Source: a virus. Taken from it: a stretch of DNA of 37,323 nucleotides. Under the pieces are notes generated by a model that ran no database searches, had not been told where the DNA came from, and saw only the letters and a program-made list of their open reading frames with translations. Position numbers and translations under genes: made by a program. The first letter of the stretch is position 1. The number at the start of each line of letters is the position of its first letter. Shown here one piece after another: positions 6,546-15,204 of the stretch. The stretch is taken from positions 1-37,323 of the IMG/VR virus record IMGVR_UViG_3300008113_008039, one strand, 5' to 3'.

Positions 6546-8885
6546 ATGATTACAGTAATAAAAAGAGATGGAAAAAAAGAACCACTAATGATTGAAAAGT
6601 GGCAAGCACAAGTAGCAAAGGTCTGTAAAGGCATAGCAGATGTTAGCCAGTCAATGATAGAAATCAAAGCGCAGTTACATTTTTATGATGGCATCACTAC
6701 ACGAGAAGTTGATGGTATTACACTTAGAGCGATTGTAGATTTAATTGATGTCGAACACAATCCAGACGTAGGTCATACTAACTATCAGTATGTGGCTGGC
6801 AAGCAACGTTTAAGTATGTTGCGTAAAGATGTTTATGGTTCATATGAACCTCCTCGATTATTTGAAATCGTAAAACGAAATGTAGATGTAGGATTGTATA
6901 CTCCGGAATTACTTAATTGGTATTCCGAAGACGACTGGAACAAAATGGACGATATCATCGACCATGAGAAAGATGAGCAGTACGGTTATGCATCTATTGA
7001 ACAGTTGATTGAAAAATATCTAGTACGAAATCGTGCTACCAAAGAAATCTACGAAACACCACAAGTTAGATATATGATTGCGGCTGCAACGGTGTTCCAT
7101 AAAGAAGAGCCAAATTCGGCTCGTATGAAATATATTAAGGAATATTATAATGCTGCTAGTGACGGCCTTTTTACTCTTGCTACTCCTGTCCTTGCTGGTC
7201 TTGGCACTCCGACGAAACAATTTTCTTCTTGTGTTCTCATACGTAGCGATGATGATCTGGATAGTATATTCGCTAGTGGGGAGATGATGGCCAAGTATGC
7301 CAGCAAACGTGCAGGCATTGGTTTAGAGATTGGACGTCTACGTCCGTTAGGCAGTCCCATCAGAGGTGGTGAGATTATGCACACAGGTATGATACCATTC
7401 CTGAAAAAATGGTTCGGTGACTTAAGGAGTTGTTCACAAGGTGGAATTCGTAATGCATCTGCTACTGTCTTTTATCCCATTTGGCATCATCAGTTTGATG
7501 ACCTCATCGTGCTCAAGAACAACCAAGGTACAGAAGAGACACGAGTTAGACACATGGACTACGGGGTCGTCTTGTCGGCCTTCTTCTGGAGACGATTTAA
7601 AAACAAAGAAGACATAACCTTCTTTGATCCTAACGAAGTACCTGAACTATATGAAGCATTCTACAAAGACGCTACTTTGTTTGAAGAGTTGTATGTAAAA
7701 TATGAAAAGCGTAAAGACCTACGCAAAAAGGTCATGAATGCTGAAGATGTTTTCAAGGGTGGTATACTGAAAGAACGCACAGATACGGGTCGCATCTATT
7801 TGGTGTTTATTGATAATGTAATGAATCAAGGACCATTCGATCCTGAATATCATACGATATATCAGAGTAACCTGTGCTGTGAGATCCTATTACCCACACG
7901 TCCATTTAAACGATTAGACGACGCTGATGGTCGCATAGCGTTATGTACACTGGGATCTATCAACTGGGGATCGTTCCGAAATCCAGAGGATATGCGTAGA
8001 GCCTGTAGGATTCTACAGCGTAGCCTGTGTAACATCCTTGATTACCAAGACTTCTTATCTATCCAATCTAAGTTAAGCAATGATGAAATTCAACCATTAG
8101 GCATTGGAGTTACTAACCTTGCCTACTGGCACGCCAAGCGTGGTTTCAAGTATGGCGAGAAGGATGCACTAGCAGATGTTAAGAGTTGGATGGAACATCA
8201 GGCCTACTATCTAACCGAGGCCACTGTTGAGTTAGCCAAAGAAAGAGGCAGATGTATAGACAGTGATAAAACACGATATGGTCAAGGCATTTTTCCCTGG
8301 GAACTAAGAAGCAAAGGTGTAGACGATTTAACCAGTTTTAAACCTGAACTGGATTGGGAAACATTACGCAAGGAGATGAAAGAGTATGGAGTACGAAACG
8401 CTACTCTTATGGCTATTGCTCCTGTTGAATCTAGTTCTGTTGTTATCAATAGTACTAATGGTATAGAAATGCCTATGAGTTTAATTTCAACAAAAGAAAG
8501 CAAGGCAGGATCCTTTACACAGGTTGTGCCTGAATACCATAAGTTAAAAAACAAATATCAATTAATGTGGGATCAGAAAGACTGCGAAGGATATATTAAG
8601 ACTGCGGCAGTTCTAGGTGCATTTGTTGATCAAAGTATATCGACAAATACATTTTATAATCCAGCACATTTCCCAGGCCGCAAGGTTCCAACAACATTAA
8701 TTGCTAAGAATTTAATGTTGGCCCATTATTGGGGTATTAAAACTTTCTATTATAGTTTGATCAATAAGGCAGGAGCCAAACAAGAAGAGATTACCCATAG
8801 CAACGGTCATCATGAACAAAGCAATGGATATCATATCGAACCAGAACAACTATTAGACGATGACTGCGAGGCATGTAAACTATGA
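6546..8885 (+). CDS. nrdA: Ribonucleoside-diphosphate reductase, alpha subunit (class Ia)
   Basis: This 779-residue protein reduces ribonucleoside diphosphates to deoxy forms for phage DNA synthesis, in complex with NrdB encoded next door. An ATP-cone-type domain is at the N terminus (MITVIKRDGKKEPL, residues about 1-95). Active-site features are the redox Cys in FSSCVLI (Cys229), the thiyl-radical Cys in SNLCCEI (around 444-445), the phosphate-binding loop ending in NSTNGIEMP, and the C-terminal redox pair CEACKL. The length is normal for the family. The last four bases overlap nrdB (ATGA), so the subunits are coupled. Confidence 0.96.
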   Translation: MITVIKRDGKKEPLMIEKWQAQVAKVCKGIADVSQSMIEIKAQLHFYDGITTREVDGITLRAIVDLIDVEHNPDVGHTNYQYVAGKQRLSMLRKDVYGSYEPPRLFEIVKRNVDVGLYTPELLNWYSEDDWNKMDDIIDHEKDEQYGYASIEQLIEKYLVRNRATKEIYETPQVRYMIAAATVFHKEEPNSARMKYIKEYYNAASDGLFTLATPVLAGLGTPTKQFSSCVLIRSDDDLDSIFASGEMMAKYASKRAGIGLEIGRLRPLGSPIRGGEIMHTGMIPFLKKWFGDLRSCSQGGIRNASATVFYPIWHHQFDDLIVLKNNQGTEETRVRHMDYGVVLSAFFWRRFKNKEDITFFDPNEVPELYEAFYKDATLFEELYVKYEKRKDLRKKVMNAEDVFKGGILKERTDTGRIYLVFIDNVMNQGPFDPEYHTIYQSNLCCEILLPTRPFKRLDDADGRIALCTLGSINWGSFRNPEDMRRACRILQRSLCNILDYQDFLSIQSKLSNDEIQPLGIGVTNLAYWHAKRGFKYGEKDALADVKSWMEHQAYYLTEATVELAKERGRCIDSDKTRYGQGIFPWELRSKGVDDLTSFKPELDWETLRKEMKEYGVRNATLMAIAPVESSSVVINSTNGIEMPMSLISTKESKAGSFTQVVPEYHKLKNKYQLMWDQKDCEGYIKTAAVLGAFVDQSISTNTFYNPAHFPGRKVPTTLIAKNLMLAHYWGIKTFYYSLINKAGAKQEEITHSNGHHEQSNGYHIEPEQLLDDDCEACKL

Positions 8886-9982
8886 GTTTAGAACAATATA
8901 ATTTAACACAAAACACAGACTATCTTAATCGAAAGATGTTTCTAGATCCTGCAGGACCTGTTACCATTCAACGATTTGAGGAAGTAAAATATAAAAAAGT
9001 TGCAGACTTTGAAACTACCGCACGTGGATTCTTTTGGGTTCCTGAAGAAATCAGTCTAGCCAAAGATGCAAATGATTTTAAGGAAGCCAGCGATGCAGTT
9101 AAACATATCTTCACTAGCAACCTACTTAGGCAAACTGCTCTTGACAGTCTGCAAGGTCGCGGCCCAAGTCAAATCTTTACTCCGGTCGTGAGTCTTCCAG
9201 AATTAGAAGCACTAGTCTATAACTGGACATTCTTTGAAACAAATATACACAGTCGTAGTTACAGTCATATTATCCGCAACATTTATAACGTGCCTAAGGA
9301 AGTGTTCAATACCATTCACGATACACAACCTATCGTGGATATGGCATCTAGTATAGGACTGTATTATGAAAAATTGCACATGATCAACTGTCGTAAGGAA
9401 CTAGGTGAAAAGTTTGCTGAACACGAACATATCAAAGCCATCTGGTTAGCCCTTAATGCCAGTTACGGACTAGAAGCATTTCGCTTTATGGTATCATTTG
9501 CTACATCATTAGCAATGGTAGAGAACAAGATCTTTATTGGCAATGGCAATATTATCAGTTTAATTCTACAAGACGAGTTGTTACACAAAGGTTGGACTGC
9601 TTGGATGATTAATCAAGTAGTCAAAGAAGATGAACGATTTGCTCGGGCTAAAGCAGAGTGTGAAGCAGAAGTATATCAAATGTACACAGATGTGATTCGT
9701 GAAGAAAAAGAATGGGCTGACTATCTGTTTAAGAAAGGTCCAGTTATTGGATTGAATGCCAATATTCTAAGAGACTTTGTTGATTATACAGCCGCAGTGG
9801 CTCTAAAAGAAATTGGAATTAAATATAATAATCCTGCACCAAAGTCTACTCCAATACCCTGGTTTAACAAGCACAGTGACACCAGTAAGAAACAGACTGC
9901 TTTGCAAGAAAGCGAAAGCACTAATTATGTTATTGGTGTGATGAGTGAAAATATTGATTATGAGGCTTTGCCGACTATATAA
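8882..9982 (+). CDS. nrdB: Ribonucleoside-diphosphate reductase, beta subunit (class Ia)
   Basis: This 366-residue radical-generating subunit holds the di-iron site and tyrosyl radical that activate NrdA. Family signatures are FWVPEEISLAKD (residues about 44-55), FFETNIHSRSYSHII (about 117-131, with the candidate radical Tyr127) and MVENKIFIGNGNIISLILQDELLHKGW (about 210-236) with C-terminal-half Glu and His ligands. The first Glu is four residues before His123 rather than the usual three, which is reported as a finding. It overlaps nrdA by 4 bases. A small ORF and a glutaredoxin that can reduce the enzyme follow. Confidence 0.95.
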   Translation: MSLEQYNLTQNTDYLNRKMFLDPAGPVTIQRFEEVKYKKVADFETTARGFFWVPEEISLAKDANDFKEASDAVKHIFTSNLLRQTALDSLQGRGPSQIFTPVVSLPELEALVYNWTFFETNIHSRSYSHIIRNIYNVPKEVFNTIHDTQPIVDMASSIGLYYEKLHMINCRKELGEKFAEHEHIKAIWLALNASYGLEAFRFMVSFATSLAMVENKIFIGNGNIISLILQDELLHKGWTAWMINQVVKEDERFARAKAECEAEVYQMYTDVIREEKEWADYLFKKGPVIGLNANILRDFVDYTAAVALKEIGIKYNNPAPKSTPIPWFNKHSDTSKKQTALQESESTNYVIGVMSENIDYEALPTI

Positions 9983-9984
9983 TT

Positions 9985-10155
9985 ATGAACTACAAAGCAC
10001 AGTATAAAATGCGTAGCCCTTTTGATTCATGGAAGAATGCTAGTTCTTTTGGTAATGAATCTGCGGCTATAGCAGAAGCACTAAGAAAAAAACGTGCCGG
10101 TGCTTTGTTAGTTAGAGTAGTTGACAGCAAAGGTAAAGTAGTTTATTCAGCATAG
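9985..10155 (+). CDS. Small basic protein between nrdB and glutaredoxin
   Basis: This 56-residue ORF begins MNYKAQYKMRSPFDSWKNAS and ends GALLVRVVDSKGKVVYSA. It lies 2 bases after nrdB and 11 bases before the glutaredoxin gene. No Shine-Dalgarno sequence is obvious. The spacing, the dense gene packing and the beta-hairpin-like C terminus support a real gene. Position suggests a role with ribonucleotide reductase, but no family is recognised. Confidence 0.6.
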   Translation: MNYKAQYKMRSPFDSWKNASSFGNESAAIAEALRKKRAGALLVRVVDSKGKVVYSA

Positions 10156-10166
10156 AAAGGAAAAAA

Positions 10167-10406
10167 ATGAGAGCGGTTGTATGGAGCAAGTATCACTGCC
10201 CCTATTGTGATCAAGCAAAAGCATTGTTATCACAGAAGGGCATTCAATTTGAAGAGCGCAAGATAGGCGACGGTTATACCAGAGAAGAATTATTAGAAGC
10301 GGTACCGAATGCAAGAACAGTCCCACAGATTTTTCTAGATGATAAATTGATCGGTGGATTTACAGAACTAAAAAAATTCTTTGATCAAGGAGACGGAAGT
10401 CTTTAA
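10167..10406 (+). CDS. Glutaredoxin
   Basis: This 79-residue thioredoxin-fold protein has the dithiol active site CPYC (Cys11, Cys14), the cis-Pro motif RTVPQIF and the glutathione-binding GG in KLIGGFTEL. It matches class I glutaredoxins and phage Grx in length. Placed after nrdAB, it most likely supplies electrons to ribonucleotide reductase. The start follows AAAGGAAAA. Confidence 0.95.
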   Translation: MRAVVWSKYHCPYCDQAKALLSQKGIQFEERKIGDGYTREELLEAVPNARTVPQIFLDDKLIGGFTELKKFFDQGDGSL

Positions 10407-10415
10407 CCGTAATCT

Positions 10416-12572
10416 ATGGGATGGTTCAGCGAGTTTCACAAGAAAAACAAACAAAAACCAGTAAGGGCAGTCAATGATCACGACAAGCATCAGGCCATGC
10501 TTGATGCCATTGCTCCTTACGCAAAATTAAAAGTCCAGTCAAACTTAACAGAAGTTAAGATATCTAAATCAACAAAAAATACCAAAGTATGTTTTATATT
10601 GATGCCAGAGTGGGCCACAAACTTTCCTCCTTATAACCTCGCTAGATTAAATTCTGTGGTTAAGGAATCAGGATACGATTCTAAATGTATAGATTTAAAT
10701 GTTAAATCTTGGAATTATTATAAAAATAATTTAGAAAAAAAGATAGATTTCGATCCTTGGAGCGGACCTAGAGATTGGTGTTGGGTAGGGGACGACTACT
10801 ATAAAAATATTCATCAACACCTAGAACCGTTTTATAGACAACAAATAGAAGAAATTAAAAAATTTAAGCCTGATGTTATAGGCTTTACCATCTACTATTG
10901 TAATTTTGAATCAGTGAAGTGGATGGCAGCAGAACTAAGAAAAGAACTCCCTGATATCAAAATCGTAGTTGGCGGCCCACATATGCAGGCAAGACCAATA
11001 GTAGATGAAATTTTTGATTTTGGTGTTGCAGGAGAGGGAGAACTATTGATTCTAGAAATATTAGAAGAAATAGAAAACGGAAATATTAATGCTGAATATA
11101 GATTGCGTTATCAACCCGAAGAACAGAGACTTAATCTCAACAGTCTTCCTCTACCAGATTACAGCGATATAGATTTTAACGAATATGCTGTACCTAACGG
11201 TATCAATAGCGAACTCAGCAGAGGATGTACTGCTAAATGTACCTTCTGTGAAGAAACACATTTCTGGAAATACAGACAGCGTCAAGCAGTAGACGTTATA
11301 CAAGAGATAGAAACACTGTATTATACTAAAGGCACAGATGTTGTATGGTTTCTAGACAGTCTTGTTAACGGTAATCTTAACGAATTAAGAGCGTTTGCTA
11401 AAGGAATAATCGCTAAAGGTATCAAAATAAAATGGGTAGGATATTGCCGCAATGACGGAAGGATGGATGCAGACTATTATAAAGATCTAGCAGACAGCGG
11501 ATGTTTCATGTTGAGTTATGGATGCGAATCTGCCAGCCAACGAGTGCTAGACGATATCGCCAAAGGTACTACCACAGCCGATATGGAACAGAATTTTAGG
11601 GATGGATCTGCTGTAGGAATAAAAGCACATACTAATTGGATTGTAGGATTCCCTACAGAGGACTATCAAGATTTTGCAGATACTATGACATTCATATGGC
11701 GTAATAGAAATAATGGTATTGTTGATATTTCTCCAGGGTTTGGATTTGGTCTTTCTGTATCAACTATTGCAGGGCAGAACCCAGCAAAATTTAATTTACT
11801 TGATCACAAATACATGGACACATGGATTACCAAAGATTTTAAACTTGGTAAATTGCATGTATTGTCTAGAGTAAAATCTTTTGCTATATTCTTACAGAAT
11901 TTAGTCAGCGAAACTGATATCGCAATATCTCATAGACCCAACCTTCCTAGATTACACTATAAGTTGAATTGGAAAAATCGTAAAACTATTAAAGAAATAG
12001 AATACGAACAATTTGATTACAATATTATTAAATCCGATATCAACCCTTTTGCTGACACCTTGGTCAATGAAATGTTTGTGTTGTTCCGAATGCTATGGAG
12101 AACACGTGGTGCTTATGATATTGAAGTGATCTTTGATGAAGATCTAGATATGAAAGAATTTGGAGATCGAAATGCCGGACCGTTTTGGGCTAAACAAAAA
12201 TTTGAAATAGACGAACAGGGTCTATGGCAAGCACATTTTACGTTTAAATTTAAGCAGCCTGAAAGTTTAATAGACCCCCCTGATCCGCTTACTCCTAGAA
12301 GACCTTTTTTTGCACAAGACTATTCTAGAGTTGAAACCAACAACGCAAAGAGGGCTAGAAAATTAGCCAAACCAAGTTGGGGAGATGAGGGCCGATCTCA
12401 TGAAGAATTTCATGCCTTACTAGAAGAAGAAAAATTCCTAAATTCCACAGTCGATCTATCTTTCGAATATGAGTGGCAGGGTCAGGGCGATTGGTCTAAT
12501 CCGGAAAGATTTAGCGTAGAGCCATCTAAAGGCAAAATTAAAAAAATCACCCCCATAATTCCCATAACATAA
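10416..12572 (+). CDS. B12-binding-domain radical SAM protein
   Basis: This 718-residue protein has an N-terminal Rossmann-like cobalamin-binding-type domain (about residues 55-215: VCFILMPEW, NLARLNSVVKESGYD, KPDVIGFTIYY, IVVGGPHMQARP, GVAGEGELLILEIL). The radical SAM core follows, with C-x3-C-x2-C at Cys271, Cys275 and Cys278 (SRGCTAKCTFCEE) and family motifs such as VWFLDSLVNGN and LSYGCESASQRVLDDI. The last 200 residues are an extra domain of unknown role. Radical SAM enzymes of this architecture perform methylations and other modifications of unreactive carbons. The substrate is unknown. It starts 9 bases after the glutaredoxin stop. Confidence 0.88.
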   Translation: MGWFSEFHKKNKQKPVRAVNDHDKHQAMLDAIAPYAKLKVQSNLTEVKISKSTKNTKVCFILMPEWATNFPPYNLARLNSVVKESGYDSKCIDLNVKSWNYYKNNLEKKIDFDPWSGPRDWCWVGDDYYKNIHQHLEPFYRQQIEEIKKFKPDVIGFTIYYCNFESVKWMAAELRKELPDIKIVVGGPHMQARPIVDEIFDFGVAGEGELLILEILEEIENGNINAEYRLRYQPEEQRLNLNSLPLPDYSDIDFNEYAVPNGINSELSRGCTAKCTFCEETHFWKYRQRQAVDVIQEIETLYYTKGTDVVWFLDSLVNGNLNELRAFAKGIIAKGIKIKWVGYCRNDGRMDADYYKDLADSGCFMLSYGCESASQRVLDDIAKGTTTADMEQNFRDGSAVGIKAHTNWIVGFPTEDYQDFADTMTFIWRNRNNGIVDISPGFGFGLSVSTIAGQNPAKFNLLDHKYMDTWITKDFKLGKLHVLSRVKSFAIFLQNLVSETDIAISHRPNLPRLHYKLNWKNRKTIKEIEYEQFDYNIIKSDINPFADTLVNEMFVLFRMLWRTRGAYDIEVIFDEDLDMKEFGDRNAGPFWAKQKFEIDEQGLWQAHFTFKFKQPESLIDPPDPLTPRRPFFAQDYSRVETNNAKRARKLAKPSWGDEGRSHEEFHALLEEEKFLNSTVDLSFEYEWQGQGDWSNPERFSVEPSKGKIKKITPIIPIT

Positions 12573-12575
12573 ATA
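12568..12575 (+). promoter_or_regulatory. Late promoter motif CATAAATA
   Basis: This octamer overlaps the stop of the radical SAM gene and precedes the ATG at 12595 by 19 bases. It would drive the Sm-like and PAAR genes late. Confidence 0.55.
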
Positions 12576-12594
12576 TTTCAAAATAGGACAACAT

Positions 12595-12888
12595 ATGTTA
12601 ATAGACAAAGGATTAAGTGTCGGATCAGTAGTAACTATGAAATTAATCAATGGTGAAGAAATCATGGCCAAATTAGTTGAAGAGACTGCTGTAGGATTTA
12701 AGATTTCAAAACCTCTATCTCTAAATGCCGGTCCAAAAGGACTAGGAATGATTCCATTTTTGTTTACTGTAGATCACGAAAAAGATATCGTAATCAATAA
12801 ATCAGCAGTGATGGCTATCACTACCACTGAACAAGAGTTTGCCAATCAATATACTCAGGGTACCACAGGTATCGCTATTGCAGGTTAA
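12595..12888 (+). CDS. Sm-like-fold phage protein
   Basis: This 97-residue protein begins with a strand pattern seen in Sm/LSm domains (VGSVVTMKLINGEEIMAKLVEETAVGFKISKP: two strands around a Gly-Glu turn), a second glycine-rich loop (AGPKGLGMIPFL) and later strands (DIVINKSAVMAI). It ends in a flexible Gly/Thr tail. Sm-like small proteins are common in marine T4-like genomes and are of unknown function. It has a late promoter and is directly followed by the PAAR gene (2-base gap), so a virion or baseplate link is as likely as RNA binding. Confidence 0.6.
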   Translation: MLIDKGLSVGSVVTMKLINGEEIMAKLVEETAVGFKISKPLSLNAGPKGLGMIPFLFTVDHEKDIVINKSAVMAITTTEQEFANQYTQGTTGIAIAG

Positions 12889-12890
12889 TC

Positions 12891-13154
12891 ATGCCAGGAG
12901 TCAGCAGAGTAGGAACAGATAAAGCAGGTGGCACTATTGTCGGTAACCTTGCCCCTACAGTCTTTGCCAATGGTTCACCAATCGCCGTAAAAGGCGCAGC
13001 AGTAGCAGGACACGGTCGAGCACCGCACTCGGGACCTGTGATGAGCGGCAGCAGTGGCACAGTTAAAGCCAATGGTATTTCTATTTGTCGTGCAGGCGAC
13101 TCTGCCACCTGCGGTCATGCTGCTTCGGGCAGCGGTAATGTTATAGCAGGTTAA
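12891..13154 (+). CDS. PAAR-motif spike-tip protein
   Basis: This 87-residue protein has the repeated Gly/Pro/Ala-rich strands of PAAR proteins (MPGVSRVGTDKAGG, NGSPIAVKGAAVAGHG, NGISICRAGDSATCGHAASG) with several His and Cys residues that can bind the metal at the cone apex. PAAR proteins cap the central spike of contractile tails, as T4 gp5.4 does, and sharpen it for membrane piercing. The length is normal for a single-domain PAAR protein. The late promoter at 12568 fits a structural role. Confidence 0.9.
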   Translation: MPGVSRVGTDKAGGTIVGNLAPTVFANGSPIAVKGAAVAGHGRAPHSGPVMSGSSGTVKANGISICRAGDSATCGHAASGSGNVIAG

Positions 13155-13155
13155 T

Positions 13156-13566
13156 ATGAAAAAATTATTTTGGAACATTTTAGGATTCTTAAGTTTAGGT
13201 ATGGCCTATATTGGAATCATCACTCCCGGCATACCCTACAGTATCTTTGTAGTATTTGCTGCCTATTGTTTTAGCAAGGGCAGTGAGCGTATGCATCGTT
13301 GGATCTACAATCATAAGATATTTGGGCCGTTCTTAACTAATTGGAATGAAAGACGTGTATTCCCACAAAAGATGCGTTACCTAATGTTAGGTATGATGAC
13401 ATTGAGTTTGTGTATTATGTTTTTCACAGGTGTGAAACCTATAGGAATTTTATCTACCGCAGTGTTTATGGCTCTAGTGGCTGTATGGGCATGGCGCTTC
13501 CCAAATTCAGTAGAAGAACACGATCGCCGCAAAGCAGAAGGTAAGAGGATTGGATGGCTGAAGTAA
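13156..13566 (+). CDS. DUF454 (YbaN-type) inner-membrane protein
   Basis: This 136-residue protein has the DUF454 signature: an N-terminal LGFLSLGMAYIGIITPGIPYS segment, FVVFAAYCFSKGSERMHRWI, the FGPFLTNWNERR motif, and two more hydrophobic segments (about residues 73-92 and 95-112). The C-terminal tail is charged. Cellular homologues are small inner-membrane proteins of unknown function, often near heme, DNA-repair or respiration genes. It starts one base after the PAAR stop and overlaps the oxygenase gene by 13 bases. A phage copy could modify the host inner membrane; no role is known. Confidence 0.8.
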   Translation: MKKLFWNILGFLSLGMAYIGIITPGIPYSIFVVFAAYCFSKGSERMHRWIYNHKIFGPFLTNWNERRVFPQKMRYLMLGMMTLSLCIMFFTGVKPIGILSTAVFMALVAVWAWRFPNSVEEHDRRKAEGKRIGWLK

Positions 13567-14201
13567 ACTATACTGTACATAAATTATTTCCTACTCCAGT
13601 ATATAGAAGTAAAGTAAATGTTGATACACTGACGTATCATAAGTTGACTAATGGGTTTGAATGGGAAACCAATGACAAGTATCGCGGTGACATTATCACT
13701 CACAAAGAAACCAAAGAACGTCATATACTAGATCTTCCACAGTTTGCCGGATTAAAAAAACAAATTCAAAATCACGTAAACACATTTGCATTTGAAGTAC
13801 TAGCCTGTCAAAAAGATATTTCGTGGCAGATTACCACATCGTGGGTTAACGAAGTAGTTAAGGGCGGTTACAGTTCAATGCACACTCATGCTAATAGTCT
13901 AATCAGTGGTGTTATGTATCTTAACGTAGACGAAAAATCTGGAGGATTGGCCTTTCACAAAGAGCCGTCTTACAAACCGTTATGGCACGATACTATAAGA
14001 ATTGACTTTGACGACATTACAGATTTTACTACAGATGCTAGTGTCTTTATTCCTGCTCAAAATGATATATTAATATTTCCCAGTATTCTGGCACATAGCG
14101 TTTTAATCAATGAATCAGATATCGTCAGATACAGCCTGGCATTCAACGTGTTTCCTAAAGGCGTGTTTGGTAAGGGCGGAAACAGCGAACTGACATTATG
14201 A
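13554..14201 (+). CDS. 2OG-Fe(II) oxygenase-type phage protein, copy 1
   Basis: This 215-residue protein belongs to the phage/bacterial putative 2-oxoglutarate-Fe(II) oxygenase family that opens with LFPTPVY. It has SSMHTHANSLISGVMYLN (first metal His near residue 107), a central GGLAFHKEP strand, and a C-terminal IFPSILAHSV...RYSLAFNVFPKG block holding the distal His and the Arg for 2OG. Members probably hydroxylate proteins, nucleobases or small molecules. The adjacent downstream gene is a paralogue. Their 4-base overlap suggests coupled expression. Confidence 0.82.
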   Translation: MAEVNYTVHKLFPTPVYRSKVNVDTLTYHKLTNGFEWETNDKYRGDIITHKETKERHILDLPQFAGLKKQIQNHVNTFAFEVLACQKDISWQITTSWVNEVVKGGYSSMHTHANSLISGVMYLNVDEKSGGLAFHKEPSYKPLWHDTIRIDFDDITDFTTDASVFIPAQNDILIFPSILAHSVLINESDIVRYSLAFNVFPKGVFGKGGNSELTL

Positions 14202-14839
14202 AACATAATCTTACACCATTGTTTGCTATCCCATTATATCAAGCAAACATAGGAAAAGATAATCAAGAAATAGAGTTTATTAAAAAACAAGAGTTCTTGC
14301 GCATGCCGGCTGACAACGGCAATTACACTGTAAATAAACGGATTTTAGATCTTGTAGAATTAAAAAATCTTAGAGAAAAAATACAATCTCACATTGACCA
14401 TTTTATGCACGAAGTCTTAGACTGTGATGATCAATTATCTTTTGAAATACAGAACAGTTGGGTAAATCAACACAGCAAGAATGATTTTGCCGGTTCTCAC
14501 AGACATTCAAATAGTATTATCAGCGGAGTATATTATCCAGAGGTTGATGATCAAAGCGGTGCTATAGTTTTCCAAAAAGACAAAAGTTATTACAATCTTT
14601 GGACTGATACTATAGAAATAGGATTTAACTATCAAAAGCACAACAGACAAGATAAGTTAAATGTTTTTAATGCCGATGCTTGGGGAATATACCCCCAACC
14701 CGGAGATATTGTTCTGTTTCCTAGCCTATTGTACCATTCTGTCACAGAAAACCAATCAAATAACATTAGGTACAGTTTGGCCTTTAATGTGTTCCCCAAA
14801 GGCGAATTTGGTGATCATATTAACAATTTGAAATTATAG
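14198..14839 (+). CDS. 2OG-Fe(II) oxygenase-type phage protein, copy 2
   Basis: This 213-residue paralogue of the preceding gene aligns with it over its whole length: LTPLFAIPLY start, SWVNQHSKNDFAGSHRHSNS metal site, ISGVYYPEVDDQSGAIVFQ, and LFPSLLYHSV...RYSLAFNVFPKGEFG. Identity looks moderate by eye, so the duplication is not recent. Both copies keep the His and Arg positions expected for activity. The two enzymes may form a heterodimer or act on different substrates; neither target is known. Confidence 0.82.
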   Translation: MKHNLTPLFAIPLYQANIGKDNQEIEFIKKQEFLRMPADNGNYTVNKRILDLVELKNLREKIQSHIDHFMHEVLDCDDQLSFEIQNSWVNQHSKNDFAGSHRHSNSIISGVYYPEVDDQSGAIVFQKDKSYYNLWTDTIEIGFNYQKHNRQDKLNVFNADAWGIYPQPGDIVLFPSLLYHSVTENQSNNIRYSLAFNVFPKGEFGDHINNLKL

Positions 14840-14842
14840 ATA

Positions 14843-14872
14843 TTGACATCTCTGCTTAAAGATGCTTAAATA
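14843..14872 (+). promoter_or_regulatory. Sigma70-type promoter for cspA and the ssrA unit
   Basis: A perfect TTGACA (14843-14848) is followed after 17-18 bases by TTAAATA (14866-14872), a weak -10. It lies after the oxygenase stop and about 110 bases before cspA. No terminator is seen until 15753, so it may drive cspA, both tmRNA pieces and the small ORFs between them. Confidence 0.5.
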
Positions 14873-14985
14873 GCATATATGAAGATTTTGTTAGATAGAG
14901 TAATTGAGACAGGCAGTAACCTTTGTGTTAGTACCGTTAGATGAAATTGGCAGATCAGTAATATACAACACAAAGGAAAAGTAAA
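14873..14985 (+). promoter_or_regulatory. Leader of cspA
   Basis: This is an untranslated region of about 110 bases, long for this compact genome; cold-shock genes often have long regulatory leaders. It contains a 21-codon ORF (14879-14944, MKILLDRVIETG...) without a clear ribosome binding site, which I do not call as a gene. AAAGG at about 14973 serves cspA. Confidence 0.35.
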
Positions 14986-15189
14986 ATGGCAACAGGAAAA
15001 GTAAAATGGTTCAACGACGCCAAGGGTTTTGGTTTCATTACACCGGACAATGGCGGCAATGATTTATTTGCTCACTTCTCTCAAATCCAAACAGGAGGTT
15101 TCAAATCATTACAAGAAGGACAAAGTGTAAGATTTGATATCACTGTAGGACCAAAGGGAGAGCAGGCTAGCAACATTCAGCCTGCTTAA
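14986..15189 (+). CDS. cspA: Cold-shock domain protein (CspA family)
   Basis: This 67-residue single-domain protein has the RNA-binding motifs RNP1 (KGFGFITP) and RNP2 (DLFAHFSQI) and the canonical opening [14 protein letters not shown]. It binds single-stranded RNA or DNA and prevents inhibitory mRNA structure; phage copies may favour translation of viral mRNAs. The length is normal for the family. It is the first gene of a unit that runs into the ssrA region. Confidence 0.95.
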   Translation: MATGKVKWFNDAKGFGFITPDNGGNDLFAHFSQIQTGGFKSLQEGQSVRFDITVGPKGEQASNIQPA

Positions 15190-15204
15190 TTGTAAGGAAT
15201 AAAA

